Under the pieces are notes generated by a model that did no database searches, was not told the DNA's origin, and saw nothing but the letters and a program-made list of their open reading frames with translations. Source: Cokeromyces recurvatus (Eukaryota; Mucoromycota; Mucoromycetes; Mucorales; Mucoraceae). From it: a DNA stretch of 64,000 nt. The DNA lies in NCBI RefSeq assembly GCF_025118155.1, contig NW_026251387.1, forward strand, positions 310,001 to 374,000, written 5' to 3'. A program made the position numbers and the translations under genes. Positions within the stretch are counted from its first letter, which is position 1, and the number at the start of each line of letters is the position of its first letter. Below are positions 50,755 to 63,437 of this stretch, piece by piece.

Positions 50755-52696
50755 AATGATTTGGAAACAAATCCAAGAGTTTACAATCTACATTATAAGC
50801 ATCTTCCATAAATTAAAACACTGAGACCCTTCAATATTTTGAAAAAATGCGTGAATCTTACTTTATATAACCTATGAACCTTGGCATTTTTGGGTTATTA
50901 CCAGTGCCCTTGTTGGCAAAAGTAGGCCATCCGCTTTTGGAAATCGTATATATTTTGTATTGTAAAAAATTATGCAAATTTGTCTCAACTTAAACAAATA
51001 TTATTATCAACTTCTCGTTAAAAGTATGATAGCTACTTCTTTAAGCCCTCGTTAAAATGTTTCTAACTTTTTTTTTCTTTTAACAATTGATGATTTTTTT
51101 ATAATTTCTCTATATTTACACAAATGCAATAATAATAAAAAAAAAAGACAATCAAAGGAAAAACAATCCATTATAGACAGACATAAATAAAATAGGATGT
51201 ATCGCATTTCAAAAGAGCAACACCAACAGGTCTTTCTATTCCTGATGATGTCATCTTTTGTGAGATCATACATAGCTCAGATAATTCTCCCATTAGAAGA
51301 AAGGAAAAGAAAAGAGAAAAGTTTAGCTCAATAAGAAAAGAATTAGCAACTTGTAAAGACTCGAAGAAGACTTTAACCTTAATAGGTTGAATATAAAACA
51401 AAGAATAAAGAGAGAACTTTGATAGTCTTCTTTATTCAGAATTTGATTATGCTGCTTTTTTAACGTGTGTCATAGGAAGTCATTCAAACTTTTTCTTGTA
51501 GCTAGCTAACCTTTCTATTTTTGTTTAGTATTATTCTTGGGCTTGCGTTTCTTGAAATTAGATGCATTCAAGCCTATAAACTTGGAAGGCTAATGCTTTG
51601 TGCTTGAATATTACTTAATGGCAGCGTGGTCTTAAAGTGCAAGAATTCTTCTCATCATGATAGACCTTGGTGTATGTGCTAAAAAAAAACGTTAATAACG
51701 GAATAAACATCGATAGACAAGATAATCAATCTTTACTGCAAACCCCTTTTTACTTTTTGTTTCTTGCTTCTTACGAAGGAACAGAGAGCAAACGTGATTT
51801 GCGATATGCAATCCCCTTTCGTATAGCATAAAGATGTGTGGTCTCAATTCTATGTAGAAGCTGCATTGGAAAGTAATTCAAGAAGGATTGTAACGTATGG
51901 TTTTCAACCTACATAATTATCGTCAATTAACGTAAGTAAAGATGTGTCAAACTATCAACTTAAAAGATACTTCGCTTAACTTGAAAACAGACTTTTCCTT
52001 TTCTTCTTGTTGATGAAGGATAGTACCATGTTGTAGCTGCTACCTAGTACAAGCAAAAGGCATATAGGAAAAAAAATTATGCCACCCATCTTGTAGAAGG
52101 GATTGGTCGTCTCCTCAGGAAGAAGAGCAAGCAGTACAAGCATGTTCGCAGCAAGCAAAGATATACCCCGCAATGTCCTGACTTGGTATACGATTGCTTT
52201 TTTTTTTCATCTTGCACGAGATAGCTACGTTGGTCGATGTTTTAATGTTCCATAGAAGATGCACCACAAAAAAAAAAAAGTCTGTATAAAGAAAAAAAAT
52301 TACCACTAGAAATATGGGTGCCGTAGGTACACCCTTACTTTTTATGACTATCAAAGTATTAGCATGTCAAATTCATTGTCAAAAATTCAGGTACTCAGAA
52401 CGAGAAGAAAAAATATGTTAAACACAACAAAGTTGGATGTCTTTGACCTTGGCTCGAAGACTCGATCTTGATGAAATTTGATGGTATACAAAAGCGAACT
52501 TTGGATAATGCAGATGCGAAAAATTGAGCTGTTATTAAAACGAATTTTGACAAAAAAAAAGTGTATTGAGACTGGAAAGACTGTGCCTTTGAGAAAGATT
52601 ATGATTTCAAGATATAAACACCGTCAATAAAAGATAATTATTACCTTCGTTTTTTCTTTTTTTGTATCTTCTTACAAATTACACAGATTAGTTATA
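50755..52696. other. Interior left half of the transposon, no intact gene
   Basis: There is no intact ORF. Minus-strand fragments (51052-51401, about 51976-52173 and 51520-51600) look weakly protein-like, for example GELSELCMISQKMTSSGIERPV and PSKFIGLNASNFKKRKPK. These could be remains of a second element gene or of a Mucoromycota repeat family. I cannot name them. Confidence 0.35.
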
Positions 52697-52983
52697 ATGA
52701 GCTCAATTACTTTCTACCATTACCCTCCTTCAGATGATTTTGCTTGCGGATGAAGATACTGAATATCAACCAAAAGATGCTACAGGTGGAACATCTATCA
52801 AAACTTTGTATCGTTTGGAAAATCACTCTCTGATATCTCTATATCATCCGAAGAAGAAGAAGAGGTTGAAACACTGGCATAAGCTATGGATGAGCTTGAT
52901 TTAGGAGGAATTCTACTTCCAGATATGGTATAGATATCAATTAAGTACAAGCCATCACAGGTTGCTCAGTTTATTTCGTTAAT

Positions 52984-53029
<46 letters not shown>

Positions 53030-54030
53030 AGGAGGTTCCCTAAAGCTGCTAAAGAGGCTGGTATTGAATATGCCATGGCTTACTAAATTCAACAATAAAA
53101 TGGAAAAGCAAATGGAGAAACAGTTTTAGCAGGCTATCATTAGCATCTGAAGTCAAAAGAAAAAGAAATAACGTCAAGATTACACTCAGAAGTCATTGAA
53201 AAAATATGTCGAGGAATACCCTAGTTGTATTGTAAAGGATGTTACCGAACATCTTTGTGCCACTTTCGAAGGTTTGTCTGTCTGTCTGTCTGTCTATCAA
53301 TAAATTAAGCGTATATCGCCACATAACCGACAAGCTGGATTTTACCCTCACTCGTATACAAGTTAGATTGGCAGCCAGAAATTTTTATGACACGAAAGAA
53401 CGACAAAGACAATTTGCCGAATATTTTGAGGAAAAATAAAATCGACTACAAAAGAAGAAAATGCAGTTTTCCTAGACAAAAGTGGATTCAAGAAGAATAT
53501 GGGTACGTGCTGTAGCTTGGTTCAAGGAAGGAAGACCTGCAGAAGTAGAAGTTCAAGCTGAGGGTGTTAACTTGAATATTTTTGGGCTGTCTATCCGCGT
53601 ATGGGCTAATTGTGGTTTCCCAGCAAGTTCCCAAGTCAAACTCACAAAAAAAGCAAAAGGTAGCAAGTGGTACCAAGAGGGGGGGGGGCTTCCACATGAA
53701 ACAAATGCAAGTCATTTTTTGCTGTTTGTAGAAGAGATAGCTATAGTATTGAATAAACTGTGGGGGGGGAGGTTACATAACATGAATATAATAATGGATA
53801 ATGCAACAATCCACAAAACACCAGAAGTGCTTCCTAGCAATTCGTAATCATGGGACATAATGAATTATTCTTACCCCCATACTCTCCCTTGTTGAACCCC
53901 ATTAAAGAATACTGGGCAACAATCAAGGCAGAAGTCCGTAAAGCACCGTTGAAAAAAAAACAAACTGTTGGCTAATCGTATCGAAGAGGCTGCAAAAAAA
54001 AAAGTTACAGACAAAAACTGTAGGGGTTAG
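52697..54030 (+). pseudogene. Decayed DDE transposase (DDE_3, Tc1/mariner-IS630 type)
   Basis: Conserved pieces occur in order but in changing frames. They are an acidic N-terminal part, a basic block (FPKAAKEAGIEYAMAY), an HTH-like part ending SVYRHITDKLDFTLTRI, the first catalytic Asp in VFLDKSGF (about 53468), the second in NIIMDNATIHK (about 53790), and the third region LPPYSPLLNPIKEYWATIK (about 53870), whose Glu completes the DDE triad. Several stops (for example near 52758, 53087, 53438) and at least two frameshifts separate them. A poly(A) run of about 40 at 52987-53028 and a TCTG repeat at 53273-53294 are inserted in it. It cannot make a working enzyme as it stands. Confidence 0.85.
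52987..53028 (+). repeat. Poly(A) run inside the transposase pseudogene
   Basis: About 42 A residues interrupt the decayed reading frame. Confidence 0.85.
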
Positions 54031-54155
54031 ATTCGCCACTCACGAAGTTTTTTTTCTTTTGGCAAATGTTTGGATATGGACGACTTATAAACATTAATTT
54101 TTTATTGAGTCTATCTCCAGGGAAATTGAATGAGGCAACAGAAAATTGAATGGTT

Positions 54156-54406
54156 ACCAAAAAAGCTGAATGATTACAATAAATTTGAATGAGCGAAAAA
54201 AAAAGTTTGATTGGCCAAAAAAAAACCCCATAATTTCTATTTTTGAAAATGTTAAATTTCACTACATAAGAAGGGTTTTAAATTGATGTAAGGCAGGCAG
54301 CATTGAGCTTATAGAATCGGATGAAGCCGGATTCTATTGACGCATTTCCAGATTCATAAGCATATGAAATTCATGTTTACCTTTTAAATTTATATTTATT
54401 TTATTG

Positions 54407-54441
<35 letters not shown>

Positions 54442-54737
54442 TTTTTTTTTTTTATTTTAGGGCATGCCCTGTCAATAAATGACACTCGTGTGTTTATGCA
54501 GTAAACTCACATTATTTATTCCAAGGTAATTTTTATGATGGCAAATCAAAGAAATGGGAATTCTTTCAAGTTGTACAAAACTTGGTACCCAGTAAGGTTT
54601 TCATTGTCGTGAAGAAATATCTCGATTTTTATGTAATCAAATAAAAACCATCATCAGAGTATCTCACTGTGATGAATCCATTTAAATAATAATAGAATAG
54701 TGTGTTTATTTATTTATTTTTTTCACTACGTTTTTAT
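54156..54737 (-). repeat. Right terminal inverted repeat
   Basis: Reverse complement of the left repeat. It begins near TACCAAAAAAGCTGAATG and ends CTACGTTTTTAT. One inner base and one outer base differ from the left copy outside the A/T runs. Confidence 0.88.
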
Positions 54738-54770
54738 ATATATATATATAGTTATGTATATATGTACATG

Positions 54771-54811
<41 letters not shown>

Positions 54812-54959
54812 GTGTTAAATACTGACGAAAACCAAAATAACAGCAGCACTCAAGTCTCCTCATAATAAAAGTCTTCTTTTCTTTTCTTTTCTTTCTTTCT
54901 TTCTTTCTTTCTTCCTCTTTCTTCTTGCTTTCTCTCTTTTGCTATCGCCCTTGTTAAAT
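54738..54959. repeat. TA and poly(A) tracts, CTTT repeat
   Basis: TA repeat at 54736-54750, poly(A) of about 32 at 54775-54806, and CTTT repeats at 54880-54930 that form a pyrimidine-rich leader for the gene at 54960. Confidence 0.8.
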
Positions 54960-55280
54960 ATGACGCTTTCATTTGCTCTTCCAAAATTTTCTGGATCAAC
55001 ACTATTGCCTTCCTCAGAGCCAATTATGTTATATGAACCACAATATTATGAAAAACATGCTGGAAGAGCAATGCATATTCAATTAATCCCTACAAGGCCT
55101 ACTCCACCTTTAAAACGTAATTGTAAACCACCTCATATAATTATACCAGAACCCAATTTTGATGATTTATTGTGCCTAAGTGATGATTATTTTTCTCCTT
55201 GGTCTCCAATGGAAGAAGAAAGAGAAGATACTGATAAATCAGCTTCCACTTGTATTCATTTTTGGAATTCCTCATTATAA
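54960..55280 (+). CDS. Small unknown protein
   Basis: A single exon gives 106 residues. The sequence is proline-rich in the middle (LIPTRPTPPLKRN) and acidic near the end (EPNFDDLLCLSDDYFSPW, MEEEREDTDK). An in-frame ATG at 54939 exists, but 54960 is preceded by a pyrimidine-rich leader and gives a more natural start. I recognise no family. The charge pattern and the FSPW-type motif suggest a short regulatory or adaptor protein, which is inference only. Confidence 0.5.
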   Translation: MTLSFALPKFSGSTLLPSSEPIMLYEPQYYEKHAGRAMHIQLIPTRPTPPLKRNCKPPHIIIPEPNFDDLLCLSDDYFSPWSPMEEEREDTDKSASTCIHFWNSSL

Positions 55281-55530
55281 TTCTCTTATGTGTGTATTTT
55301 TGTATTATAATTATTTTCACACACAATCCATTATTTGTACGAGGAGAAGGGCCCCCCCCTCCTTCCTTTGTTATTATCAAAAAAAAAAAATCACGCATAC
55401 GCATATATAACACAAGACTCAATTATGTATATTTCATACACATAAATGTATTTATATAAATCAAATAATATTAGTTTCTTCTATCTTTAATCACATGAAA
55501 TATATGTATCTTTTTTTTTTCTGTAATTGT

Positions 55531-55815
55531 TTATTGCTTGCGTTCAAAATAGGGTGAATTATTCATATATACAAGACTTGAATCAATCACCCAATCACCG
55601 ATTCGAAGGTATTGTTCTACATATTTACGTACATCTTCATTTTCAATTTTGCTTGTTGCTGGTCTAAAGAAAATAATAATAATAAAAAGTAAATATAACC
55701 AACCATTTGCAAATTGAATGATTTTTTACTGTAATCCTGAATTTCTCTTAATGCCCGCTAATACAGTAGAAATTAGAACAGCATCCGCAGTTAGATGAAA
55801 TAAACGACCCCACAT
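55531..55815 (-). CDS. DUF1748 family small protein
   Basis: Two exons on the minus strand (55815-55730, 55663-55531) give 72 residues. The sequence starts MWGRLFHLTADAVLISTVLAG and ends VRKYVEQYLRIGDWVIDSS...SPYFERKQ, which matches the fungal DUF1748 family in sequence and length. Members are tiny, with one hydrophobic N-terminal helix. I do not know a firm molecular function. An AG directly precedes the ATG, so a noncoding leader intron is possible. Confidence 0.78.
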
Positions 55816-56652
55816 CTAATGTTTATTTATTTATATATGTGTATATAAAAAGAAAAAGAAAAGAAATGAAAAGAAAAAAAAAGGGGGGGAAGGGGAAAAC
55901 AACAAAAAAAAATAATATTAATAATTGACCCTGTTGCATTGTTACTAATGGATATATCTGGTTTTTTTTTTCTTTTCTTTTCTTTTTTTTTCACTAAATT
56001 TGGTATAATTTTGAACTCGCCTCTTCTTTGATTCATATAAATAAATAAATAGGAAGAAAATGATAGTAATAGTAATGAACTCATAATAATAATTGAGCAC
56101 GTTTAGCGAAGGAAGAATAAGAATAGAATTAATCGTCTTTTCAAGTCTATTTTCTTTTTTTTTTTTTTAAAAAAAAAGGCAGGAGACCCTGTTCGAATAA
56201 CATAAAAAAATAAAGGTCAAATGCATCTAAAGAATGCTTTCTTCTCTTTTTCTTATTTTTTTATTTATGAGTGTTATCTACTTGAAGTAAAATATACTCT
56301 GGAAACATTATTTAACATTCGTTAGTTAACTTTGCTAGTAGTCGTGTTGATCAAAGGAGTTCAACAGCTTCAAAAGAAGAAAAAGGTACAGATTTCACAA
56401 AATAAATATTCTTTTTATACAATAACTTGATTAAAACCATATTAAGTAAAAAAAAAAAATCCGGAGCAAGGTTAATTTTGCGAGTTTGATTAAATGACAA
56501 AAAATAATAATAATAATAAAAAAAATAGCTATTGCTAAATTTGTATACATATTAAAAAAAAAAGAGTGGCTTTTGAAAATAAATTTTATTCCCAGTTTAC
56601 TGCAATGTGGGTTTTTTTTTTATCTTTATTCTTATTATTATCGTCATTTCTA
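55816..56652. other. Noncoding interval
   Basis: Purine-rich and pyrimidine-rich tracts (55850-55900, 55965-55990), AT-rich DNA and the divergent promoters of the DUF1748 gene and RRP36. No exon is supported, although an extra 5' exon of RRP36 could lie here. Confidence 0.4.
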
Positions 56653-56836
56653 ATGGCATTAAAAAAAAAACAACAGCTTGCAGAAATAGAATCAGAAGAA
56701 GAATATGGTTATGATTATGATGATGATCAAGTAAGAATACAATGCATCCATCTATGATTGTTATTAAGTCAATCGATGTTAATATATATGTATATATAGG
56801 ATCTTGAAATAGATTCAGATCAAGCTGATTTAGACC

Positions 56837-56874
<38 letters not shown>

Positions 56875-56889
56875 AGTGATGAAGAGGAG

Positions 56890-56921
<32 letters not shown>

Positions 56922-58033
56922 TGATGAACAATACAAGGCCGAAGAATTAGCTAAAATCAAAAGAGGTAAATCTTTTCAAAAATAAAAAAATAACATGATT
57001 CTTATAGATCTCGAATTTTTTATTTAGATCTCGCTCATGTGTCTTTTGAACAGCTTGCAGAAATAAAAGGAAAGATGGGAGCAAAGGAATTTAGTGAGAA
57101 TAATAACCAGAAAAAGACAATATCTAAAGACCAAATTTTGAAAGATCTTCAAGGTGCTGTTGGTAAATTGAAAAAGAAGCCAAACAGAGTAAAGCGAACA
57201 AAAGAAGAGATGAAAAGAGAAAATAAACACAAGTAATTATAATATTATGTCTGTCCCCTTTTTTTATTTATTTATTTTTTCTCTCTTTTTTAATATGCCT
57301 TTCCTTTCTCTTTATTGATAGACCAATGGAAATAACATCAAAACGAGCAGTTGGACGTTTTAGAGAAGTTGTTCAAATGCAATCTGTGGTAAGGATTAAG
57401 AGATTAGACTCATTAAAAAAAAAAAAAGGTCGAGTTTCATAAAACTTTAATAGAAACGTAGAGATCCAAGATTTGATAAACTTTCAGGTCATTTCAATCA
57501 AGATTTATTTGAAAAGTCGTATAGTTTTATAAATGACTACAAAAAATCAGAAATGGAAATGTTAAAGGAACGCATTAAAAAAGAAAAGGATGCTGATACA
57601 AAAGAGCAATTGCAAGGTTTATTAAAAAAAATGGTAGTTTTTGTTTATTTATATAGTAAAAATACTATTTGTTCTTAATCATTTATTTCTACTTGAATTA
57701 AAAAGATATCTGCTGAAAAGCAAGAAGAAGAAAAAAAGAGAAAACAACAATTATTCCGAGAACGTAAGAAACAAGAAGCAGAATTAGTAAAACAAGGAAA
57801 AACGCCTTATTTCCTTAAAAGATGTAAGTTCATTTTCTCTCTTTTCTTTTTTTTTTTTTATTAATTTATTAATTATTATTTGTTGTTTAGCGGAAAAACG
57901 TAAACTTGATTTGATGGATAAATACGAAAAATTAGGCGCAAAGAGTGTAGATCGCATATTAGAAAAACGTCGCAAGAAGAATTCAGCAAGAGACAGAAAG
58001 CATCTACCTTTCAAGAGAAGATCAGCAGAATAA
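56653..58033 (+). CDS. RRP36: rRNA-processing protein Rrp36-like
   Basis: Seven exons (56653-56730, 56800-56965, 57028-57232, 57322-57388, 57454-57633, 57706-57823, 57891-58033) give 318 residues. The N-terminus is extremely acidic (runs of Asp and Glu). The Rrp36 core follows: FEQLAEIKGKMGAKEF, KRAVGRFREVVQ, then RRDPRFDKLSGHFNQDLFEKSY. A long lysine/glutamate helix ends in EKRRKKNSARDRKHLPF. Rrp36 is part of the early 90S pre-ribosome and is needed for early 18S rRNA cleavages. The start is uncertain: upstream sequence stays in frame to about 56566 but reads as hydrophobic, T-rich leader, so I chose ATG 56653. Confidence 0.87.
56838..56928 (+). repeat. GAT/GAA repeat encoding Asp/Glu runs
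   Basis: Tandem GAT codons (two blocks) and GAA/GAG codons give the acidic N-terminus of the Rrp36 protein. Confidence 0.85.
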
Positions 58034-59038
58034 AAGCTTTTTTATTTTATTTTTTTTATTTATCCTTTTTTTTTTTGTTATTTGGTTTATAGTTGAATAA
58101 CGTTTTATTTTATTCATTAAATTCATCTGAAACAAATTCATATAATAAATTACATAAAACAAAATACAAACATCTTCTCCCTCTTTGTATTAAAAGAAAA
58201 AAAAAGGTACCTGTTTGAAGACTTGTATGATTTTATTACCAACAAAGAAAATGATATTAGTAGTCAGTAGTAGCGAGGTTTATCATTTGTAATGCATTTT
58301 TATCATACTTTCCTTTGGTCATAGTGGATGTATTAACTTAATAAATTTACTAATATAATTGTTTATTAAAATCATTATTTAGATGATGGCCCGTTTTAGT
58401 ATAAATCAAATTTATCAGTGAGTACACTATGTATTTATATCTATTGAGAAGAAGTGCAGGGATTTTTTTTTAATTAGCTTAGTTTTGTCTGTATAGATAA
58501 TACGGATTCAAGTAACTCATCCGGTCTAGAAATTGTCTTATATTTAACTTGGAAATGACAAGATAAGCATCCATGCATACACAGTTGGTTAATATATAAA
58601 ACAACACAATTAAATAGACTGTAAAGATTTGATTAGATTCCACAGTCTATTATGTATAATAAGAAAATGTGTTTAATTGTTTTGAAAAGTGACGATGACT
58701 TATATGCTAAGGAAACAATATTATTATTTTGCCCAAAAAAAAAAAATAAGGTAGAAATGTTGACTTTTTTTTTTTTTTTTGAGAGCCGAAAAAAGAACAA
58801 AATCTAGTTTATGTACAAATCTGGTAAAATAATAATTAAACTTTACAAGTGTGTGTAATGGAGATACATGAAGATTATTATTTTTTACTTTAAATGGTCA
58901 TGTCATTATTAAACAGTAATCATCATCTTTTTTAATTATTATCATTACTAGCAACGATTGTTGTGCATATAAAAAGCGTGGACTTTTTTGTTTTCTTTTC
59001 TTTCTTTTTTATTTTATATTTCTTCGACTTTTTTTATT
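58034..59038. other. Noncoding interval
   Basis: No gene is supported. It ends with a clear core promoter for the chitinase gene. Confidence 0.5.
58966..58975 (+). promoter_or_regulatory. TATA box of the chitinase gene
   Basis: CATATAAAAAG lies about 70 bases before the chitinase ATG at 59039, the expected place for a core promoter with a short leader. Confidence 0.55.
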
Positions 59039-59362
59039 ATGCGTAATTATCAAATCTATTTGACGATTGCTATAGCTATACTAGGTAGCTTACTTGTCTC
59101 TGTGCAAGCTAAAAAAACTCATAACGAAATAACATGTGAGGATGACTCGTCCTCAAAAAATATCTATGGCAAACATAAATTAATTACATATATTGTTGAT
59201 TGGGATATACCACATAATATTAAATGGGATCTCTTTGATCATGTCTCTTATGCTTTTGCTGAACCTAATAAAAATGGCGAGCTAAAATCATTTTCGGGCA
59301 GTAACTTGAAATCAGGTACTTTCTATAATTATAATTGTAATATAAATAATATATTGTTATTC

Positions 59363-59401
<39 letters not shown>

Positions 59402-60643
59402 TGGTTCGTGAAGCACATAAAAATAAGGTTGGCGTCAGTATTAGTATTGGCGGGTAATATAGATTGATAAATAGATATAATTACATGCATAAATTAATAT
59501 CTTTATTTTGTTAGATGGAGTGGTTCCAGATATTTTAGTTCTTTGGTCAAATCAAAATCTAAGCGAGATAAGTTCGCTAAAAATATTATGAAATTGGTTG
59601 AAGAATATAATCTCGATGGAGTAAACCTTGATTGGGGTAAAATAGTTTAAAAGAAGTAGTAGTTAACAATAGATTAATCCATTTTTTTTTTCTTATTAGA
59701 ATATCCTAATGATCCTAATGGCGTCTCTTGTAATGAAAAGTACGAACCTTTTTTTTTTTTTACGTTTATTAGTTACAAGTATTTACATATGTGCATATCA
59801 TGTTTTATAATAATAGGGATCCCAATGATACAGCTAATTTCCTTACTTTTATCAAACTATTACGCGAAATGCTTGATAAGAAATATAAAAAAGTTCATAA
59901 ATTAATTACTGCTGCCGTTAGTACGAGTCCCTTTAATAATGGAAAGCAGGAGCCTATCAAGCATCTTGATAAAGCTTGGTCAGCAAATGTTGATTTTTTT
60001 TATATTATGGTACGAAATAGAAAAAAAAAGAAAAGAAGCATTGTTCTCTAAAAAGTATTTCTCAACTTCTTCCTTTTAGGTTTATGATATTAGTGGTAGT
60101 TGGATGAAAAAGGCAGGTCCTAATTCACCTTTGAATAAAGGAGGTTCCTATGATTCTAGTGTAAAACAAGCAGTGAGTGTATGGAAGAGTGCAGGGATCC
60201 CTGCTAATCAAATCATCTTGGGTGTACCCTTCTACGGACATGCTTCTCGAACTGCTACAGCTATTACTTCATCTACAGGCATGTATGTCAAGTTGGCAAG
60301 AAATAGCACAATTAAAGGTGATAAATATGATTCATTAAGTGCAGATCCTTGTCCAGGTGCTGTCAAGTCCTACTCAGGATCTTATGAATGGCGTTCTATT
60401 ATGTCTGCAGGTATCTTGGACAATAAGAATGGCTGGAAATCTTACTGGGATAAAAGATCTGCTACACCTTATGCTTATCATTCTAAAGATCACAAATTTC
60501 TTTCGTATGATAACCCAAAGTCTCTTAAAGATAAAATGAATTATGTTATTAAAGAAAAGCTGGGTGGGGCTATGATTTGGTCTCTGGAAATGGATGACAA
60601 AAAGAATACCCTTTTATCAAGCCTTCAAAGTATTAGGGATTAA
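59039..60643 (+). CDS. Secreted GH18 chitinase
   Basis: Six exons (59039-59315, 59402-59453, 59515-59636, 59700-59739, 59817-60009, 60080-60643) give 415 residues. Residues 1-24 form a signal peptide (hydrophobic IYLTIAIAILGSLLVSVQA). The GH18 barrel has LITYIVDWDI, ISIGGWSGS and the catalytic segment DGVNLDWEYP with Glu151 as acid. It also has FFYIMVYDISGSW, LGVPFYGHASR and the final GGAMIWSLEMDD. The middle Asp of DxxDxDxE is Asn147 here, a variant found in active fungal GH18 enzymes. It cleaves chitin, for wall remodelling or nutrition. No chitin-binding module follows the barrel. Confidence 0.93.
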
Positions 60644-63387
60644 TTTGCTGGTTGAATTATTTCTCATTTCTAAATACTGCTACTACTATTATTATATATT
60701 CTTCTAATATGTAAAAAATAAAAAATAAAATAAAATAATAATAATAATAATAAATATGATTATTTTCTAGAAAATTGACAGCATTTCAATTGAAGTTAGA
60801 ATGATTCTACGTATGATATAAAGTGTTCTGCTTTTTAAAGCTATTCACTATATTTACAGTTTTACGCATATTAAAGGCTATAATGAGATTGCATTTTTCT
60901 TCAAGACTATGTAGATTTTTTTTTTAGAAGAATTTTGTTTTTAACATATGTATGAGAAAAGGAGATTTATTAAACTTTATCGTGTATTCACATGGCCCTT
61001 TGGAGTTAAATAGATCCAAATAATAAAAAAATAAATAAACCTATTATGTAATTCTGTTGACAAAATGTATATCTTTAATAACAATACAGCAGTTGAAATG
61101 AGAGATTAGATTAATCTGTGTAGATTTTATAAAAATATTTTCTTTTTCTTTTTTTTCTTTTTTACTTTTTTTTTCTTTTCTTTTTTTTCTTCTTCTTTTT
61201 TTCCTTTTTTCCCTTTTTTCCTTTTTTTTTTCTCTCTTTTATTAAAGCTTTTAAAGTAGTGTTTAAATAATACGAATCATGATAATTTCCTTTTATTATG
61301 TAATATATGAACATAGAATATAGGGACTGTGTTAAATTATTTTTACTAGTGTGTATCAGTTATTATACACCAGATATAATTATAGTATTTAATCAGCAAT
61401 TATCATTATAATTACTTGTATTATATCATTTTCCATTGTTTTAATGACTGTTGTTCATAGTGTTATCATATGATAGAACATCATTGAAAAATATAATTTT
61501 AAGGCCCATTGCTTGTTTCAGTCATAAGAGGAGTTCCCTTTTTTTTTTTTTTTTTTTAGTAGTAGTATTCGTCATATCATCATGGGTGGGTAAATATGAA
61601 AAAAATATTTGTTTAACAAAAAGGAGATAATGATCTACCTCGGCTGAAGAAGGAGGGAATTCCTCTTTTCTGATTATTAAGGACCCTCATAAAGTGTAGG
61701 AGGTACTCTACGCACATTAGGAGATAATAATTATCCGTGATCTATTACTGTGCTTTAAGCATGATGTAAGTTAATAGATGGAATTATCGCATTTGTTTCG
61801 CTTCTTCTTTTTCATTCATAAGGATTAATCAAGTACAAAAACTTATCATATGATAATGCTAGTGGTAGTGGTAGTTATCACTATTGATAACTTGAATAAT
61901 AGGCTTGTGATATACGCGTTTATGATTAAACACTCTTTTTTTTTTTTTTTTTTTTCTTTTAAATACCAGTCTGTTTCAAAACTATTATTATGGTAATCAT
62001 TTATATTTGATTAGAAATAACACATGACGCGTAGATTGAATAGAATGAAATATTAATCATATCAGCATTATCAAAGAGAACTATTATGTATTAATGATTT
62101 AAAACTGATTAGGAATCAGTAACTAGTTTATACATAAAATCTCTTTATTGTTTAACATGACTCCTTTTTTATGAAGTAACTGATAATATGCTGAGTTATT
62201 CAAGAAAAGAAGGAGATCAAAACTAAAAAAAAAAAAAAAAATGATACAGTAAGTATTTTGTTAATAAACCGAGGTAACAAAATACGATTTCCATCAAAGA
62301 TAGATAGAGTTAGTATTAAAGAAACTACATTGTTTTAGTTAAATCTTTTCTCACATATTATAATGATAGTTTTTTCAAAGAAGATCATCAAAGAGTAATA
62401 AGCATATTATATAACAGTCGTTTTTAATTGCATTTTATTTTTAGTAACCGAACATTGACAACGTTTGACTAAATATACCAAATGTAGATATTTTACATAC
62501 ATAACTATTACTTTTTTTTTCTATGATAGACAGACAGACAGATAGATAGATCATTTACTTGTTGTTACTGTAGATATTTCAATTTACACGAAGGAGGTAA
62601 GACAACTTTATCAAATTTCATAAGCCAGAATAAACTCTTCTTACTCAACAAATATTAAGTTTAAATTATTTATTATATTATGTCAAAAGAAATAAAATAA
62701 CTTGCCTTTTACTTTTTTTTTTTTTTCATTCAGTAACAAAAAAAAAAAGAAAAAAAAAATCATGCATAAATAAATAAAAAAATAAAATAAAATAAAATAA
62801 AAGAGATTTTATCCTCGTGTAAATAAGTCTATTTGTCATGGTTACTTACCTCCTTTGTTGTTTTTATTATCTTTAACGCCACCGATGATAATGCGAAACC
62901 ATGGGAACAAAATTATTTAGTTCTGTGCTTGAATTTCATTTTACATAATGCTATTTATATGAATGTTTTAACAAGATCGCTCATGTGTACTTTCTTTATT
63001 TTGGGAAAATAAGATAAAAAAAATAACGCAATATTATTACTGTTTGTTTATCATCAGTAGCTTTAAACTAAGTTTACTGTAAATAGAAACAAGAAATGTA
63101 TAAAAAGTAAAAAAAAAAAAAAAAAAAAAATAGAAATAAAGAAAAATACATCAAATCACTAGTATCACTGATTTCTCTTTCTCTCCATTTTCTTTGATTG
63201 ATAATAGATTTTTCTCTTGCAGGGGGGGGGAGGAGGAGGGACAAAGTTATTAAATGATCTACTCCACATTCAAACTAAACTTATTTATTATTATAAACTT
63301 GGAAATAAAGCAAAGAAAAAAAAGAAAGGGACATGCTTTATACATATAAACATATTTATAAAAATTGATTATATAGAAATATACATG

Positions 63388-63437
<50 letters not shown>

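Larger units (their letters stand above)
50173..54737. mobile_element. DNA transposon with long terminal inverted repeats (Tc1/mariner-IS630 group)
   Basis: About 4.57 kb lies between two inverted repeats of roughly 580 bp, at 50173-50754 and 54156-54737. Reading them against each other I found only two or three mismatches outside A/T runs. Inside is a decayed DDE transposase on the plus strand (52,697-54,030). The exact ends and a TA target duplication cannot be fixed because the flanks are T-rich and TA-rich. The element sits between the WRKY-like gene and a small unknown gene and breaks no recognisable gene. The dead transposase means it is non-autonomous, but the near-identical ends suggest recent insertion or conversion. 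Confidence 0.85.

Noticed and set aside
59612..59705. Asn replacing the middle Asp in the chitinase DxxDxDxE motif, as a sign of a dead enzyme
   Set aside because: The catalytic Glu151 and Asp149 remain, and the Asn variant occurs in active fungal GH18 enzymes, so it is not evidence of inactivity.
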